Origin: Halobellus rarus
GTDB taxonomy: Archaea; Halobacteriota; Halobacteria; Halobacteriales; Haloferacaceae
DNA length: 64,000 bases
Reading direction: 5' to 3'
Assembly: GCF_024494595.1 (NCBI RefSeq)
Contig: NZ_JANHDI010000007.1
Span: 124,001-188,000 of the forward strand
Shown one piece after another: positions 42,477 through 51,697 of the stretch (position 1 is the stretch's first letter; each line of letters begins with the position of its first letter). The notes under the pieces are model-generated. The model saw only the letters and a list, made by a program, of their open reading frames with translations. It was not told the origin of the DNA and searched no databases. Both the position numbers and the translations under genes were made by a program.

Positions 42477-43853
42477 TTACCGTTCGGCATCGCTTCCACT
42501 CCGAAACCGGGTTGCTGCTCCGTATCCGGCCGCGCCGGCGACTGTCCCGAGCGCCCCCGCCCCAACGAGGTGGATCGGCCGGATGCCGGACCGGACGCGG
42601 TCGAGGGTGCCGTCACCGTCCTCGGGAACCCCCAGGACGTACTCGTGAACCTCGCCCGGGCGGATTGTGGCCGTGCGCGTCTCGTCGACGATCGCCCCCT
42701 CGACGTCGGTGACCCTCGCCGCCAGTTCGTAGTCGGTGCGTCCGGCGCCGAACACACTGACGCGATAGCTTCCGGGGTCGACGCCGTACCGACTGCACAC
42801 CTGCGGATACTCGCCGCGCGACTCGTCGGTATGCGTTCCGCGAAGCCGTCTCACCCGCTCGCCGCCGGGATCGACGACGGCGAGTTCGACGTCCTCGCTC
42901 GAGGCGGCGACCAGCGCGAGCGGGAACAGCGACTCTCTGATCCGATCTCCGTCGACGGTGACGTGGTCCAACGGGCCCGGTCGCGTTCGGTCCGTGGAGG
43001 CTTCGATTCGGTCGTATCTGCTGTACACCATCCCCGTGTACGCCCCGTACGGTCGCATCGAGAGGGTCTCGTCGTCCCGATCGAAGCGCAGCTCCGGTCT
43101 GTTACGTCGGTACGTCGCGGCCGGACGGTTGGGATCGTAGATCGGAACCGTCACCCCGCCGGCGCGTTCCTCGAAACCGTACGCGAGGACCTGATGAGAG
43201 AGCCGCGTCTCGTTGAAGAGGATGACCGCAGCGGTGCCGAACCTCTCGATGACGTCTCGAACGTCGCGCAGGACCGCCGCCGTATCCAGCCAGTGGCGAT
43301 ACAGGAACACACGCCGTCCGAGGAAGGCGCGAAACCTGAGGAACTGATCGGCCTGTCTGTCCACGATCTCCTCGTACACAGGGGCCTCGGGGCGCTCGGT
43401 CGGGACCGTCGGGGCCTCGATTTCGCTCGCGAGACGGCGGTCCACGGGAATCGTCTCAGGGTTCTCGAAGTACCGCTGGGCGGTCAGGACCATCCCGTAG
43501 CAGTGCCCGTTCGTCCCCGCCCGCTGGACGACCGCCAGCCGGAGCTGTGCGGCTATCGAATCCAGGACCGTGCGCGGGAGTTCCGCGACGTCGAGTCCGA
43601 GCGCCGTGCGGGCCCGGTCTTCCCACGTCGTCCGGATCCGCGTTCGGATCTCCGATCGCGAGGGGCTCGGCGGCGTCTCGAAGTACTGGTCCTCCGACGA
43701 CCAGTTCCGGAATCCGTAGGCGTGCGCTGTGGGGTCGAAACCGCGGGAATCGGGTGCGCGCTGTGCCCTCGCGACGCCGGCGGCGCTCCCGGAAACCCCG
43801 GCCGCGGCGGCGAACGTGGACAACAGCCGACGCCGGGAGATTCCGCGATCCAT
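42477..43853 (-). CDS. Tat-exported protein with papain-like Cys/His/Asp pattern
   Basis: A 458-residue exported protein. Seen: a twin-arginine signal (SRRRLLSTFAAAAGVSG, residues 6-22), then Cys118 in GTNGHCYGM followed by a helix, His220 in SHQVLAYGF and Asp240/Asn242 in PIYDPN. This is the Cys-His-Asp/Asn order and spacing of papain-like or C39-like cysteine peptidases. A beta-rich domain follows (residues 300-425), and one C-terminal hydrophobic helix (residues 428-450). Known: papain-fold enzymes include peptidases, amidases and transglutaminases. Inferred: an extracytoplasmic, membrane-anchored enzyme folded before export. The substrate is unknown and the assignment rests on the motif pattern only. 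Confidence 0.7.
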   Translation of the reverse strand: MDRGISRRRLLSTFAAAAGVSGSAAGVARAQRAPDSRGFDPTAHAYGFRNWSSEDQYFETPPSPSRSEIRTRIRTTWEDRARTALGLDVAELPRTVLDSIAAQLRLAVVQRAGTNGHCYGMVLTAQRYFENPETIPVDRRLASEIEAPTVPTERPEAPVYEEIVDRQADQFLRFRAFLGRRVFLYRHWLDTAAVLRDVRDVIERFGTAAVILFNETRLSHQVLAYGFEERAGGVTVPIYDPNRPAATYRRNRPELRFDRDDETLSMRPYGAYTGMVYSRYDRIEASTDRTRPGPLDHVTVDGDRIRESLFPLALVAASSEDVELAVVDPGGERVRRLRGTHTDESRGEYPQVCSRYGVDPGSYRVSVFGAGRTDYELAARVTDVEGAIVDETRTATIRPGEVHEYVLGVPEDGDGTLDRVRSGIRPIHLVGAGALGTVAGAAGYGAATRFRSGSDAER

Positions 43854-43981
43854 ATCCGGCCATCCATCGGAGCGAGTATCACTGTTACGCAGGACGGGAC
43901 CTCTCGGAGTGGCGGCTGTCGAGACGCCTCTCGGGACGACGGATCGGGCCGGGTCTCTCGTCTACCCGGCGGACACCTCGA

Positions 43982-44737
43982 TCAGTCGAGTCCCGACTCG
44001 ACGACGGCGTAGCAGTTGCCGCTGGAGACGGTGTTCGCCACCACGGTGAGGTCGCTCGCCGCCAGGTCGGATTCGAACTCTGCGGGGTCGTAGATGTGGT
44101 AGAACCGCGGCACGCGCTCGCCGCCCGGCAGCGTCCACGCGACGGTCGTATCGAACCCCGACGCCCGGTCGAAGCGGTCGTGGGCGGTCGACCAGGCGCT
44201 CACGAGCGCGCGACCGCCGGGGGCGAGCACGCGAGCCAGCTCGGAGAGGCTGGCGATCCGCTGTTCCCGCGAGCGGAGGTGATGCAGCGTCGCGACGTAG
44301 ACCGCGACGTCGACCGTGTCAGCCCGAAGCGGTAGCGACGCGGCGTCGCCCTGTACGAGTTCGAGCGAACCGGCGAAGTCCCGCTTTCTCGATCGCTCCT
44401 GTGCCGTTCGGAGGAGCCCGGCGCTGACGTCGACACCGACGACGCGACCGACGACCGCCGAGAGCGACTCGGCGTGGCGGCCGTTGCCGCACCCGAGGTC
44501 GAGGCCGACCCGTTCGGCCTCGCTGTCTGCGTTTTCTGGCGGACCGCCGAGTGCCGATTCCGCCCCACCGACGAGCGCCGAGGGGACGTCCGCGGCCGCG
44601 TCGCCGTCCGCATCGCTCGCTGCACCGCCGCCGAGAAACGCCGTCACTTCGGGCCACGGGTACTCCCGCGTCGTCGCGAAGTGCTCTGCGATCCGGTCGT
44701 ACGTCTCCCTGACCGGGCTCGCCCGCTCGTCGTCCAT
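43982..44737 (-). CDS. SAM-dependent methyltransferase, Trm9/ABH8-like
   Basis: A 251-residue class I methyltransferase. Seen: an N-terminal ETYDRIAEHFATTREYPWPE near residue 10, which matches the start of yeast Trm9 (YNEIA-HF-TR-PWP). Motif I is GLDLGCGNGRHAESL near residue 78, VVGVDVSAGLL follows, and LVQGDAASLPLRADTVD is the post-motif. An insertion of acidic low complexity lies between residues 38 and 72. Known: Trm9 methylates the carboxymethyl group on wobble uridine of tRNA and needs the small zinc protein Trm112. Inferred: a tRNA-modifying or related small-molecule enzyme; no trm112 gene is adjacent. The ATG at 44737 fits the family start; the open frame upstream was discarded. Confidence 0.78.
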   Translation of the reverse strand: MDDERASPVRETYDRIAEHFATTREYPWPEVTAFLGGGAASDADGDAAADVPSALVGGAESALGGPPENADSEAERVGLDLGCGNGRHAESLSAVVGRVVGVDVSAGLLRTAQERSRKRDFAGSLELVQGDAASLPLRADTVDVAVYVATLHHLRSREQRIASLSELARVLAPGGRALVSAWSTAHDRFDRASGFDTTVAWTLPGGERVPRFYHIYDPAEFESDLAASDLTVVANTVSSGNCYAVVESGLD

Positions 44738-44862
44738 AGTCTGGACTCGCGCTCGCGACACAAAGCCCCGGTGGTCCGGCCGGAAGCCGCCTCTGGAGGT
44801 TCGGGCCCGTCCGGAGGGCACCGGATCGCGTTTGGCGAGTCGCCCCCGTTCGAATCCCCAGT

Positions 44863-47064
44863 TCACAGCAGCGCGAAGACCACGTACGTCGCGACCAGCA
44901 GGACCGTCGCGTGCTTCAGTCCGTCCGCGACGCTTCCCTCTCCTAACTGCCCGGCGACGAGCCCCGAACAGACGCCCTGGATCGCGGCGGTGTGGAAGAA
45001 CAGCAGTTCGTAGGCGTCGGTGTTGACCGACTGCAGCCCCCCGAGCACGCCGGCGTCGACGCCGCCGACGTCGCCGACCGCGCCGCCGGTCGACTGCCCC
45101 GCCGCCTCGATCGCCGGGATGAACGACACCGTCAGCGCGACGATGATCCCGAGGAAGACGAAGAAGGAGACGTAGATGACGACGAGGTAGGTGAGCATCT
45201 CCTGTCGCCGCTCGCGCTGGAGCCGCCGGGTCTCCTGGGCCTCGTCGGCCGCGATGTGGAGCACCGGACTGATGTCGCCGCTGGCGGCCATCGCGTTCCG
45301 AATGAGCGTCACCGCTCGGGACACTGTCGGCGCGTTCGTCCGCCGCTCCATCCTCGTGAGCGCGTCGCCGACGCTCGCGCCCCACTGGATGTCCCGCCAC
45401 ACGCGGGCGATCTCGTCTCCGAGCCGTCCGAGCTCGGCGTCGGAGAGCCGACCCAGCGAGCCGACGACGGTGACGCCGGCTTCGTTGATGCTCGCCATCC
45501 GGCTGAGGAAGTCGGGCATGTCCGCCTCGATCGAGCGGATCCGCTTCTTTTGTACCTCGTGTGCGGCGGCGACGCCGGCGAGGGCGAGTACCGTCGCGAG
45601 CACGATCGGACCGTCGACGACCGCGACCACGTCCGCGACCGCGGTGGCGGTTTCGGTCGACCCCTCGGTCAGTCGTCCGACCGCGTCCCGAGCGGCCCCG
45701 TCGATCGACAGCCAGATCAGGAGTAGTCCGACCGGTCCGGTAAGGAACAGCGAGTACGCTGGCGTCCGCAGGACCGTTTCGATCGGGTGCGAAAGTATCT
45801 CACGGAACGTGCCGATCCGGTCGTAGACCGCGAGTCGGGCCCGGTTTTCCACGTGGCTGTCCCGCTCGGGAGCCGCGCCGTACACGACTCCGCCGTCAGT
45901 CATCCCCGCCGCCTCACCGCCGTTGACGACCGACTGTGCGCCGCTCGCGTCGCTCTCGCTCCCCCTGTCCGACGCCAACCGCGGCTGCTCGCCGCCGTCC
46001 TGATTCGGGAGGTTCAGGCTCTCGGTCATGCTGTCGACGTAGACCACGAACCCGAACGTCGCCAGCGGAATCGCGACGTAGCTCACGAGGCGGACCAGGG
46101 TGAGCGTGCTCTGGATCACGAGCCCGATCACGACGAGGACGGTGATGAAAAACAGCGGCCCGGCGACGAGGACGGTCACGTACACCTCCGCGAACGTCGA
46201 GAGCAGGTCCAGATACTGCCGCTGCTGTGCCTGTGCCTCCTCCTGGAACCGCTCGTACTGATCCCGCAGGAACGCCGAGACGTTCTGCCCGGAGGAGAGG
46301 ACGCTCGCGAGGTTCTCGGTGAACTCCTCGAGGTTCTCGCTCGGCGTGCTGCTCGCGGTCTCCTGAAGGGCGGTCAGGATGTCGGTGCCGAACGCGTCCA
46401 TGTCACGGACGGCGATGCCGAGTTCGCGCGCCGCCTCGCCGTAGACGCCCTGGTTGCGAGAGAGCGTCCGCAGCACCTCCTGAAACGGGATCCCCGAGCG
46501 CGAGAGCGCGTAGACGAACGCCACCGTCCGCGGCAGCGTCGTGTCGATTTCGATCCCGCGCGTTCGCGCGCGCTGATCGAGATACTTCCAGCGAGCCCAG
46601 TAGGTCCCGAGGGCGAGTCCCGTTCCGACCGTCGCGCTGGCGACGAGCAGCAGGCCGAACAGTTGCAGCAGAGAGAGGTCAGGGACGTGGACGATCGCGG
46701 CGAGGAACTCCAGCGGCGTCGGGAGGAACGCGCGGATCTCACCGACGTCGACGGCGAGCGAGCGGAGGATCACCGCTCCCGCGTAGACGCCGTAGACGCT
46801 CCCGGCGATCCCGGCAACGCCGGCGATGAAGAGCGTCTGGGAGGCGAACACCCGGTGGCTCTCGCCGACGAACGCCGCGCGCATCCGCTCGCGCTGTCGG
46901 CGGCGGGTCGGACTGACCTCGGCGACGTACCGCCCGAAGATCGGTAGCGCGAGTCGGGAGACGAGCAACCGCGCGCGGCCGCTGACGGGGACGAGCGCGA
47001 TCGGCAGTGCCAGGATCGTCACGAGTAGCAGCGGCACGTAGCCGAGCAGTTCAACGGCTGCCAT
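44863..47064 (-). CDS. Second type II secretion F / TadC-like platform protein
   Basis: A 733-residue platform protein. Seen: N-terminal helix (residues 5-25), a basic loop, a helix pair (residues 70-170), and the first GspF-type domain (DTTLPRTVAFVYALSRSG near residue 200) with two helices at residues 320-370. The acidic loop SESDASGAQ comes next, then a second domain (DMPDFLSRMASINEAG) and three or four last helices. The start at 47064 overlaps the ATPase gene by 14 bases; the ATG at 47118 begins inside the ATPase's basic region and looks too early. Inferred: a complete ATPase/platform pair, but with no pilins in the vicinity. The gene ends 126 bases from the methyltransferase gene. Confidence 0.9.
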   Translation of the reverse strand: MAAVELLGYVPLLLVTILALPIALVPVSGRARLLVSRLALPIFGRYVAEVSPTRRRQRERMRAAFVGESHRVFASQTLFIAGVAGIAGSVYGVYAGAVILRSLAVDVGEIRAFLPTPLEFLAAIVHVPDLSLLQLFGLLLVASATVGTGLALGTYWARWKYLDQRARTRGIEIDTTLPRTVAFVYALSRSGIPFQEVLRTLSRNQGVYGEAARELGIAVRDMDAFGTDILTALQETASSTPSENLEEFTENLASVLSSGQNVSAFLRDQYERFQEEAQAQQRQYLDLLSTFAEVYVTVLVAGPLFFITVLVVIGLVIQSTLTLVRLVSYVAIPLATFGFVVYVDSMTESLNLPNQDGGEQPRLASDRGSESDASGAQSVVNGGEAAGMTDGGVVYGAAPERDSHVENRARLAVYDRIGTFREILSHPIETVLRTPAYSLFLTGPVGLLLIWLSIDGAARDAVGRLTEGSTETATAVADVVAVVDGPIVLATVLALAGVAAAHEVQKKRIRSIEADMPDFLSRMASINEAGVTVVGSLGRLSDAELGRLGDEIARVWRDIQWGASVGDALTRMERRTNAPTVSRAVTLIRNAMAASGDISPVLHIAADEAQETRRLQRERRQEMLTYLVVIYVSFFVFLGIIVALTVSFIPAIEAAGQSTGGAVGDVGGVDAGVLGGLQSVNTDAYELLFFHTAAIQGVCSGLVAGQLGEGSVADGLKHATVLLVATYVVFALL

Positions 47065-49030
47065 CGCCTCTGTCCCCCTCGACGTCGTCGGTCTTCGCCC
47101 TCGGACGTTCCTCGCCACTGTGGGTCCGGTCGGGTCCGTCGCCGCTGCTGCTGTCGTCGCTGGCGACGCTCTCGTCGCCCGACGCCTCGTCCTGCGCGGC
47201 TTCGAGCCGCTTCATCACGCGCTCGGGGTCGGCGTAGTACTCGTTGACGAGCGCGGTGAACCGTCGATAGTCGGTCGTCCCGAGTTCCGAGAGCAGTTCC
47301 AGGAACCGCTCTCGACGCTCTATCTCGCGTTTCCGCTCCGTTCGGCTCCACCCGCGATCCCGCTGGATCTCCTCGAGGAGGTTCGAATCGCTCCCCTCGA
47401 AGGTATCCGTCTCGGCGTTCCACCTGAACGTCCGGGAGTAGTCGAGTTCGCCGGTCCGCTGATCGATATCGCCGATCTCGCCGATCGTCTTCGAACGGCG
47501 GACGCGCTCGCCCTCGACGCGCGTCAGCGTCTGCACGCACAGGAGGTCCAGCGACTGGACCATCGCCCGCGGCACGTTGATCGGCTCGTTCTCCAAGCGA
47601 TTGATCACCGTCTCGATGCTGTCGGCGTGCATCGTCGAGAACGTCGTGTGGCCCGTGTTCATCGCCTGGAACAGCGTGACGGCCTCGTTCCCGCGAACCT
47701 CGCCGACGATGATGAACTCGGGGCGGTGCCTGAGGGCGGACCTGAGGAGGGCGTACATATCGATGTCGCTCCCCTCGTGAAGGCGCTCACGCGTGACCGA
47801 CGAGAGCCAGTTGTCGTGATACAGCGACAGCTCGCGGGTGTCCTCGATGGTCAGGACCTTCGCGCGCGGCGGGATGAACATCGAGACGGCGTTCATCGAC
47901 GTCGTCTTTCCCGAGGCGGTCCCGCCGGCGAAGATGAGGCTCTTGTTGTTCTCGATGCAGAGCCACAGGTAGGCCATCTCCTCGATCGAGAACGTCCCGT
48001 AGTCGATGAGGTCGATGGGCGTGAACGGCTCGTCGGCGTACTTTCGGATGGTGAACGCCGATCCCCGCGGGGTCACTTCCTCGCCGAGTGCGAGCTCGAC
48101 GCGCGAGCCGTCGGGGAGCGTCGTCCCGACGACGGGGTCACCGACGCTCACGTGCCGGCCGGACTCCTGGGCGAGGCGGATGACGAAGTCGTCGAGGTCG
48201 TCGGCGGCGTAGGCGACGTTCGTCTCGATGTCGGTGTACTCGTCGTGGTAGACGAAAATCGGGAGGTCGTAGCCGTCACAGGAGATGTCCTCGATGTGCG
48301 GGTCGTGCATCAGCGGATCGATGCGGTCGAACCCGCGGAAGTCGCGGGCGAGGTAGTACAAGAGCGCGTGGAACGTCCGCATCGGGACGTCGACGCCGTA
48401 CTGCTCGAGCAGGCTCCGGAGCTCCCGTCTGAGCGTCTCTTCTGCGGTCGGTTCCGTGTTGGTCTGGTACAAGAGCGGGTCGCGGATGTCGACCCTGGCC
48501 CGCGAGAGGAGGTCGGCCTCGAACTCGTCGAGTTCGGGCTCGACCGCGTAGTAGTAGTGTTCGCTCTCCTCGTCGTCGTAGGTGATCACGACGTAGGCGT
48601 ACGGCGCGTTCACCCAGTAGCGATCGACGAGCTCCTCGCCGTCCGGCACCTCGAACTCGGCGAAGACGCCGTCGCCGGGTCGGTACGGCCGGACGTCGAT
48701 CGAGGAGCCTCGGAGGACCTCGATCGCGCGACGGATTCGCCGCCTGAGGCGATCGATCGTGTCTCCGTCGCCGTTCATCTCGTCCGTCCCGTCGCTTGCC
48801 CGGTCGTCGGAGGGATCGCCCGTCCCGTCGGGGGCGTCCCTCTCCCTGTCGGCACCCTCGCCTGTGTTCGCCGCGTCGGCGGCGACGCCGCCGTCGGCGG
48901 TCGCCGTCCCATCGGTCGACTCGGCGGCTGTCTCATCGGACGACTCGGCGGCCGTCTCGTCGGCCGACGCGGCCGCCGCTCCGTCTCCCGATGTCCCCCC
49001 CGTCTTCGGCTCGGAATTCGGCTCCCCCAT
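47051..49030 (-). CDS. Second type II/IV secretion ATPase (PilB/TadA-like)
   Basis: A 659-residue pilus-type ATPase. Seen: an acidic Ser/Ala/Asp-rich disordered head (residues 1-95), a YRPGDGVFAEFEVPDGEEL N-domain, SCDGYDLPIFVYHDEYTDIE near residue 248, Walker A GGTASGKTTSMNAVS near residue 366, Asp box IEDTRELSLYHDNW, Walker B FIIVGEVRGNE near residue 440 and MNTGHTTFSTMHADS. The fold matches the 1289-residue ATPase but lacks its acidic tail. Known: it drives pilin polymerisation or secretion from the cytoplasmic face. It is translationally coupled with the downstream platform gene. Its pilins must be elsewhere in the genome, perhaps including the PilA-type gene at the right edge. Confidence 0.92.
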   Translation of the reverse strand: MGEPNSEPKTGGTSGDGAAAASADETAAESSDETAAESTDGTATADGGVAADAANTGEGADRERDAPDGTGDPSDDRASDGTDEMNGDGDTIDRLRRRIRRAIEVLRGSSIDVRPYRPGDGVFAEFEVPDGEELVDRYWVNAPYAYVVITYDDEESEHYYYAVEPELDEFEADLLSRARVDIRDPLLYQTNTEPTAEETLRRELRSLLEQYGVDVPMRTFHALLYYLARDFRGFDRIDPLMHDPHIEDISCDGYDLPIFVYHDEYTDIETNVAYAADDLDDFVIRLAQESGRHVSVGDPVVGTTLPDGSRVELALGEEVTPRGSAFTIRKYADEPFTPIDLIDYGTFSIEEMAYLWLCIENNKSLIFAGGTASGKTTSMNAVSMFIPPRAKVLTIEDTRELSLYHDNWLSSVTRERLHEGSDIDMYALLRSALRHRPEFIIVGEVRGNEAVTLFQAMNTGHTTFSTMHADSIETVINRLENEPINVPRAMVQSLDLLCVQTLTRVEGERVRRSKTIGEIGDIDQRTGELDYSRTFRWNAETDTFEGSDSNLLEEIQRDRGWSRTERKREIERRERFLELLSELGTTDYRRFTALVNEYYADPERVMKRLEAAQDEASGDESVASDDSSSGDGPDRTHSGEERPRAKTDDVEGDRGDGSR

Positions 49031-49090
49031 AGCTACGTGGTCCGACGCGTTACCGGCCTTTCTGCTCGGAGTGACTTATACTGTCGGCCG

Positions 49091-50614
49091 TCAGTTCCTG
49101 ACGTGCTCGTCAGTCAGCCCGGCGAGCCGGTCGGCCAACCCCTCGGAGAACGCCTCGCTCGTACACCGCCACGACCAGTTGCCCGACGTCGTCCCGGGGC
49201 GGTTGAACCGGGCGTGCTCGTCGAGCCCGAGGACGTCCTGCATCGTCGCGAACGAGAGCACGGAATCGGCGCGCCAGACCGCCTCGATCATCGACCAGTT
49301 GATCCCCGAGCCGTCCGCGCCGATGTTGTACTCCAGACAGCTTCGCTGTCTTTCCGGCAGGGACTCGTAGTACCCGACCAGCGTGTTCGTGTCGTGGGTC
49401 GACGAGTACGCGACGCTGTTCTCGGGGTAGTGCATCGGCTGGTACATATCGCCCTCCTGGCACCAGTCGGCGTAGTGGGGCACTCGCATCGAGGGGAAGC
49501 CGAACCGCTCGCGGAGGTCGACGAGCGACTGGTCGAGGAAGCCCAGGTCCTCGACGACGAACGGGAGGTCCCCGAGCCGCTCTCCGACGGTCTCGAAGAA
49601 ATCCGCGCCCGGCGCGTCCCGCCACTCTCCGTCTGCGGGCGAGTCGGAGTCCGCGGGGATCGCCCAGAACTCGTCGAACCCCTTGAAGTGGTCGATCCGG
49701 GTGACGTCGACGAGGTCGAACAGCCGGTCGAGGCGGGCGAGCCACCAGCCGTAGTCATCCTCGCGAAGCGTCTCCCAGTCGTACACCGGGTTGCCCCACC
49801 GCTGGCCGTCGTCTTGGGGATTCGGCGGGACGCCGGCGACGGCGGCGGGTTCGCGGTCGTCCGTCAGATCGAACGCCTCGGGACTCGCCCAGACGTCGGC
49901 GCTGTCGAGGGCGACGTAGATCGGCAGGTCGCCGACGAGGTCGACCCCGCGCTGGTGCGCGTACTCGCGGAGCCCGCGCCACTGTCGGTCGAAGACGAAC
50001 TGGACGAACTCGCGGTAGTGCACCTCCGACGCCAACTCCTCGCGGTGCGTCGAGAGCGCGTCGGGGTCGCGGCCCCGGATCGCCTCCGGCCACGACGTCC
50101 ACGCGCCGTCGTACCGCGTCCGCAACGCCATAAACAGCGCGTAGTCGTCGAGCCACGCCGACTCGCGCTCGCGGAACGCCTCGAAGGCCTCGCGGTCCGC
50201 GTCGAGATCGACGCCCGGAGCACTCTCGGCGTCGCCCTCGCTCGCCGATCGGAACCGCTCCGCCGCCGTGCGGAGCCGGTCGGTCTTGTACTCGCGGACG
50301 CGGTCGTAGTCGACCGCGTGCTCCGAGAAGTCCGGAACCGGTTCGAGGTCGTCCTCCCGGAGGGAGCCCCTCTCGACGAGCCGATCGAGGCTCACGAGGA
50401 GCGGGTTGCCGGCGAACGCCGAGTACGCCTGATACGGCGAGTCGCCGTGGACCGGGGCCGTCGGCCCCAGGGGGCAGAACTGCCAGTAGGACTGCTCGGC
50501 CGCGTCGAGCCAGTCGACGAACGCCCGCGCGCCGTCGCCGAGGTCGCCGATCCCGTGCGGTCCGGGAAGCGACGTGAGGTGGAGGAAGACGCCTGACCGT
50601 CGGTCGAATCGCAT
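49091..50614 (-). CDS. malQ: 4-alpha-glucanotransferase (GH77, amylomaltase)
   Basis: A 507-residue glycoside hydrolase family 77 enzyme that moves alpha-1,4-glucan segments between chains in glycogen or maltodextrin metabolism. Seen: the conserved start FLHLTSLPGPHGIGDLG, the PLGPTAPVHGDSPYQAYS segment near residue 49, and DLPIYVALDSADVWASPEAF near residue 225. RIDHFKGFDEFW (catalytic acid region) lies near residue 295, VEDLGFL near residue 352 and STHDTNTLVGYY near residue 408. All key motifs are present. It stands between a pilus ATPase gene and an SDR gene and has no glycan-metabolism neighbours in the window. Confidence 0.96.
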   Translation of the reverse strand: MRFDRRSGVFLHLTSLPGPHGIGDLGDGARAFVDWLDAAEQSYWQFCPLGPTAPVHGDSPYQAYSAFAGNPLLVSLDRLVERGSLREDDLEPVPDFSEHAVDYDRVREYKTDRLRTAAERFRSASEGDAESAPGVDLDADREAFEAFRERESAWLDDYALFMALRTRYDGAWTSWPEAIRGRDPDALSTHREELASEVHYREFVQFVFDRQWRGLREYAHQRGVDLVGDLPIYVALDSADVWASPEAFDLTDDREPAAVAGVPPNPQDDGQRWGNPVYDWETLREDDYGWWLARLDRLFDLVDVTRIDHFKGFDEFWAIPADSDSPADGEWRDAPGADFFETVGERLGDLPFVVEDLGFLDQSLVDLRERFGFPSMRVPHYADWCQEGDMYQPMHYPENSVAYSSTHDTNTLVGYYESLPERQRSCLEYNIGADGSGINWSMIEAVWRADSVLSFATMQDVLGLDEHARFNRPGTTSGNWSWRCTSEAFSEGLADRLAGLTDEHVRN

Positions 50615-50744
50615 ACTCGAAACACCCGCGGACGGAAGTTAAGCGTGTGGTCCGCGGGGTGGGAGACATCTTCGCGTTGTCGGTGCGATTCCGCGCCCAC
50701 TGCGACGAACCGTCCAACGGCGTCCACTGCGGCGAATCGCCCAC

Positions 50745-50752
50745 AGTTAACA
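50745..50752 (+). promoter_or_regulatory. TATA-like box (agttaaca) for the SDR gene
   Basis: It lies 23-30 bases before the GTG at 50776 and favours that start over the in-frame start at 50647, whose product would have an unrelated 43-residue head. Confidence 0.5.
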
Positions 50753-50775
50753 CCGCGCGGGTCCATCCCATATCC

Positions 50776-51663
50776 GTGCATCCGAAGACGGTCCTCATCA
50801 CCGGCTGTTCGTCCGGCATCGGCCGCGCCACAGCGCTCGCCTTCCTCGAGGAGGACTGGAGCGTCTACGCGACGGCCCGAAACCCCGCGGACATCGAGAC
50901 GCTCGGCGAGAAGGGCTGCCGCATCGCGACGCTCGACGTCACCGATCAGGACGACGTCGACAGGGTCGTCGACCGCGTCATCGACGAGGAGGGTCACCTC
51001 TCCTGTCTCGTCAACAACGCCGGGTTCGGCCAGATGGGGCCGCTCGAAGACGTGCCGACCGAGCAGGTCCACCGGCAGTTCGACGTGAACGTCTACGGGC
51101 CGCACCGGCTGATCCGCGCCGTCCTGCCGCATATGCGCGAGCAGGAGGACGGCACCATCGTGAACCTCTCCAGCGCCGCCGGCCGGGTGTCGTTCCCCGG
51201 CGGCGGCGTCTACGCCGGATCGAAGTTCGCGATCGAGGCGATGAGCGACGCGCTCAGAAACGAGGTCGACGAGTACGGCGTCGACGTCGTCGTGATCGAA
51301 CCCGGCCCGGTCGAGACGAACTTCTCCGACCGCGTCGAGCGCGAAGTCCACGGGAACGACGGAAGCGCGGAGCGGGGCTCCGACGCGGGAGGTGGCGACG
51401 GCGGCGGCGACATCCCCGGCCTGGAGCGCTCGGGCGCCTACGAGTCGTTCTACGAACTCTTCTCGGAGACGCAACTGATCGGCGGCGGCGGGCTCGGAGC
51501 CATCTCGCCCGGGCGCGTCGCCGAGGACGTCGTCGACGCCGCCTCCTCCACGAAGCCCCGAGCGCGCTACCAGCCGGGGACCGCGGCGCGCGTCACCGTG
51601 CTGGCGCGGCATCTCCCCTCGCGCTGGCTCGACACGGCGTATCGGTACCTGCGAAAACTGTAA
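50776..51663 (+). CDS. Short-chain dehydrogenase/reductase
   Basis: A 295-residue SDR. Seen: the glycine-rich nucleotide loop TGCSSGIGRA near residue 8, NNAG near residue 81, catalytic Ser in VNLSSAAG near residue 130 and YAGSK near residue 147 with Tyr and Lys of the active site, then PGPVETNF. A Gly/Asp-rich insertion (residues 195-215) lies where the substrate loop is. The GTG start at 50776 fits the Rossmann strand and the promoter. Known: family enzymes reduce or oxidise alcohols, ketones or lipids with NAD(P). No substrate can be read. Its C-terminal half resembles 3-oxoacyl reductase/oxidoreductase-type SDRs only weakly. Confidence 0.88.
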   Translation: MHPKTVLITGCSSGIGRATALAFLEEDWSVYATARNPADIETLGEKGCRIATLDVTDQDDVDRVVDRVIDEEGHLSCLVNNAGFGQMGPLEDVPTEQVHRQFDVNVYGPHRLIRAVLPHMREQEDGTIVNLSSAAGRVSFPGGGVYAGSKFAIEAMSDALRNEVDEYGVDVVVIEPGPVETNFSDRVEREVHGNDGSAERGSDAGGGDGGGDIPGLERSGAYESFYELFSETQLIGGGGLGAISPGRVAEDVVDAASSTKPRARYQPGTAARVTVLARHLPSRWLDTAYRYLRKL

Positions 51664-51697
51664 TCGCCGGCTGCCGGCTGTGCCGGCTGGGTGAGGC

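Noticed and set aside
24583-49030. The two ATPase/platform pairs as a recent tandem duplication
   Set aside because: They differ strongly in length and sequence outside the catalytic motifs, lie on opposite strands and only one has pilins. They are old paralogues.
47120-50596. A 1158-codon open frame on the plus strand across the second ATPase and malQ
   Set aside because: It bridges two unrelated genes on the other strand, which a real gene would not, and lacks any motif.
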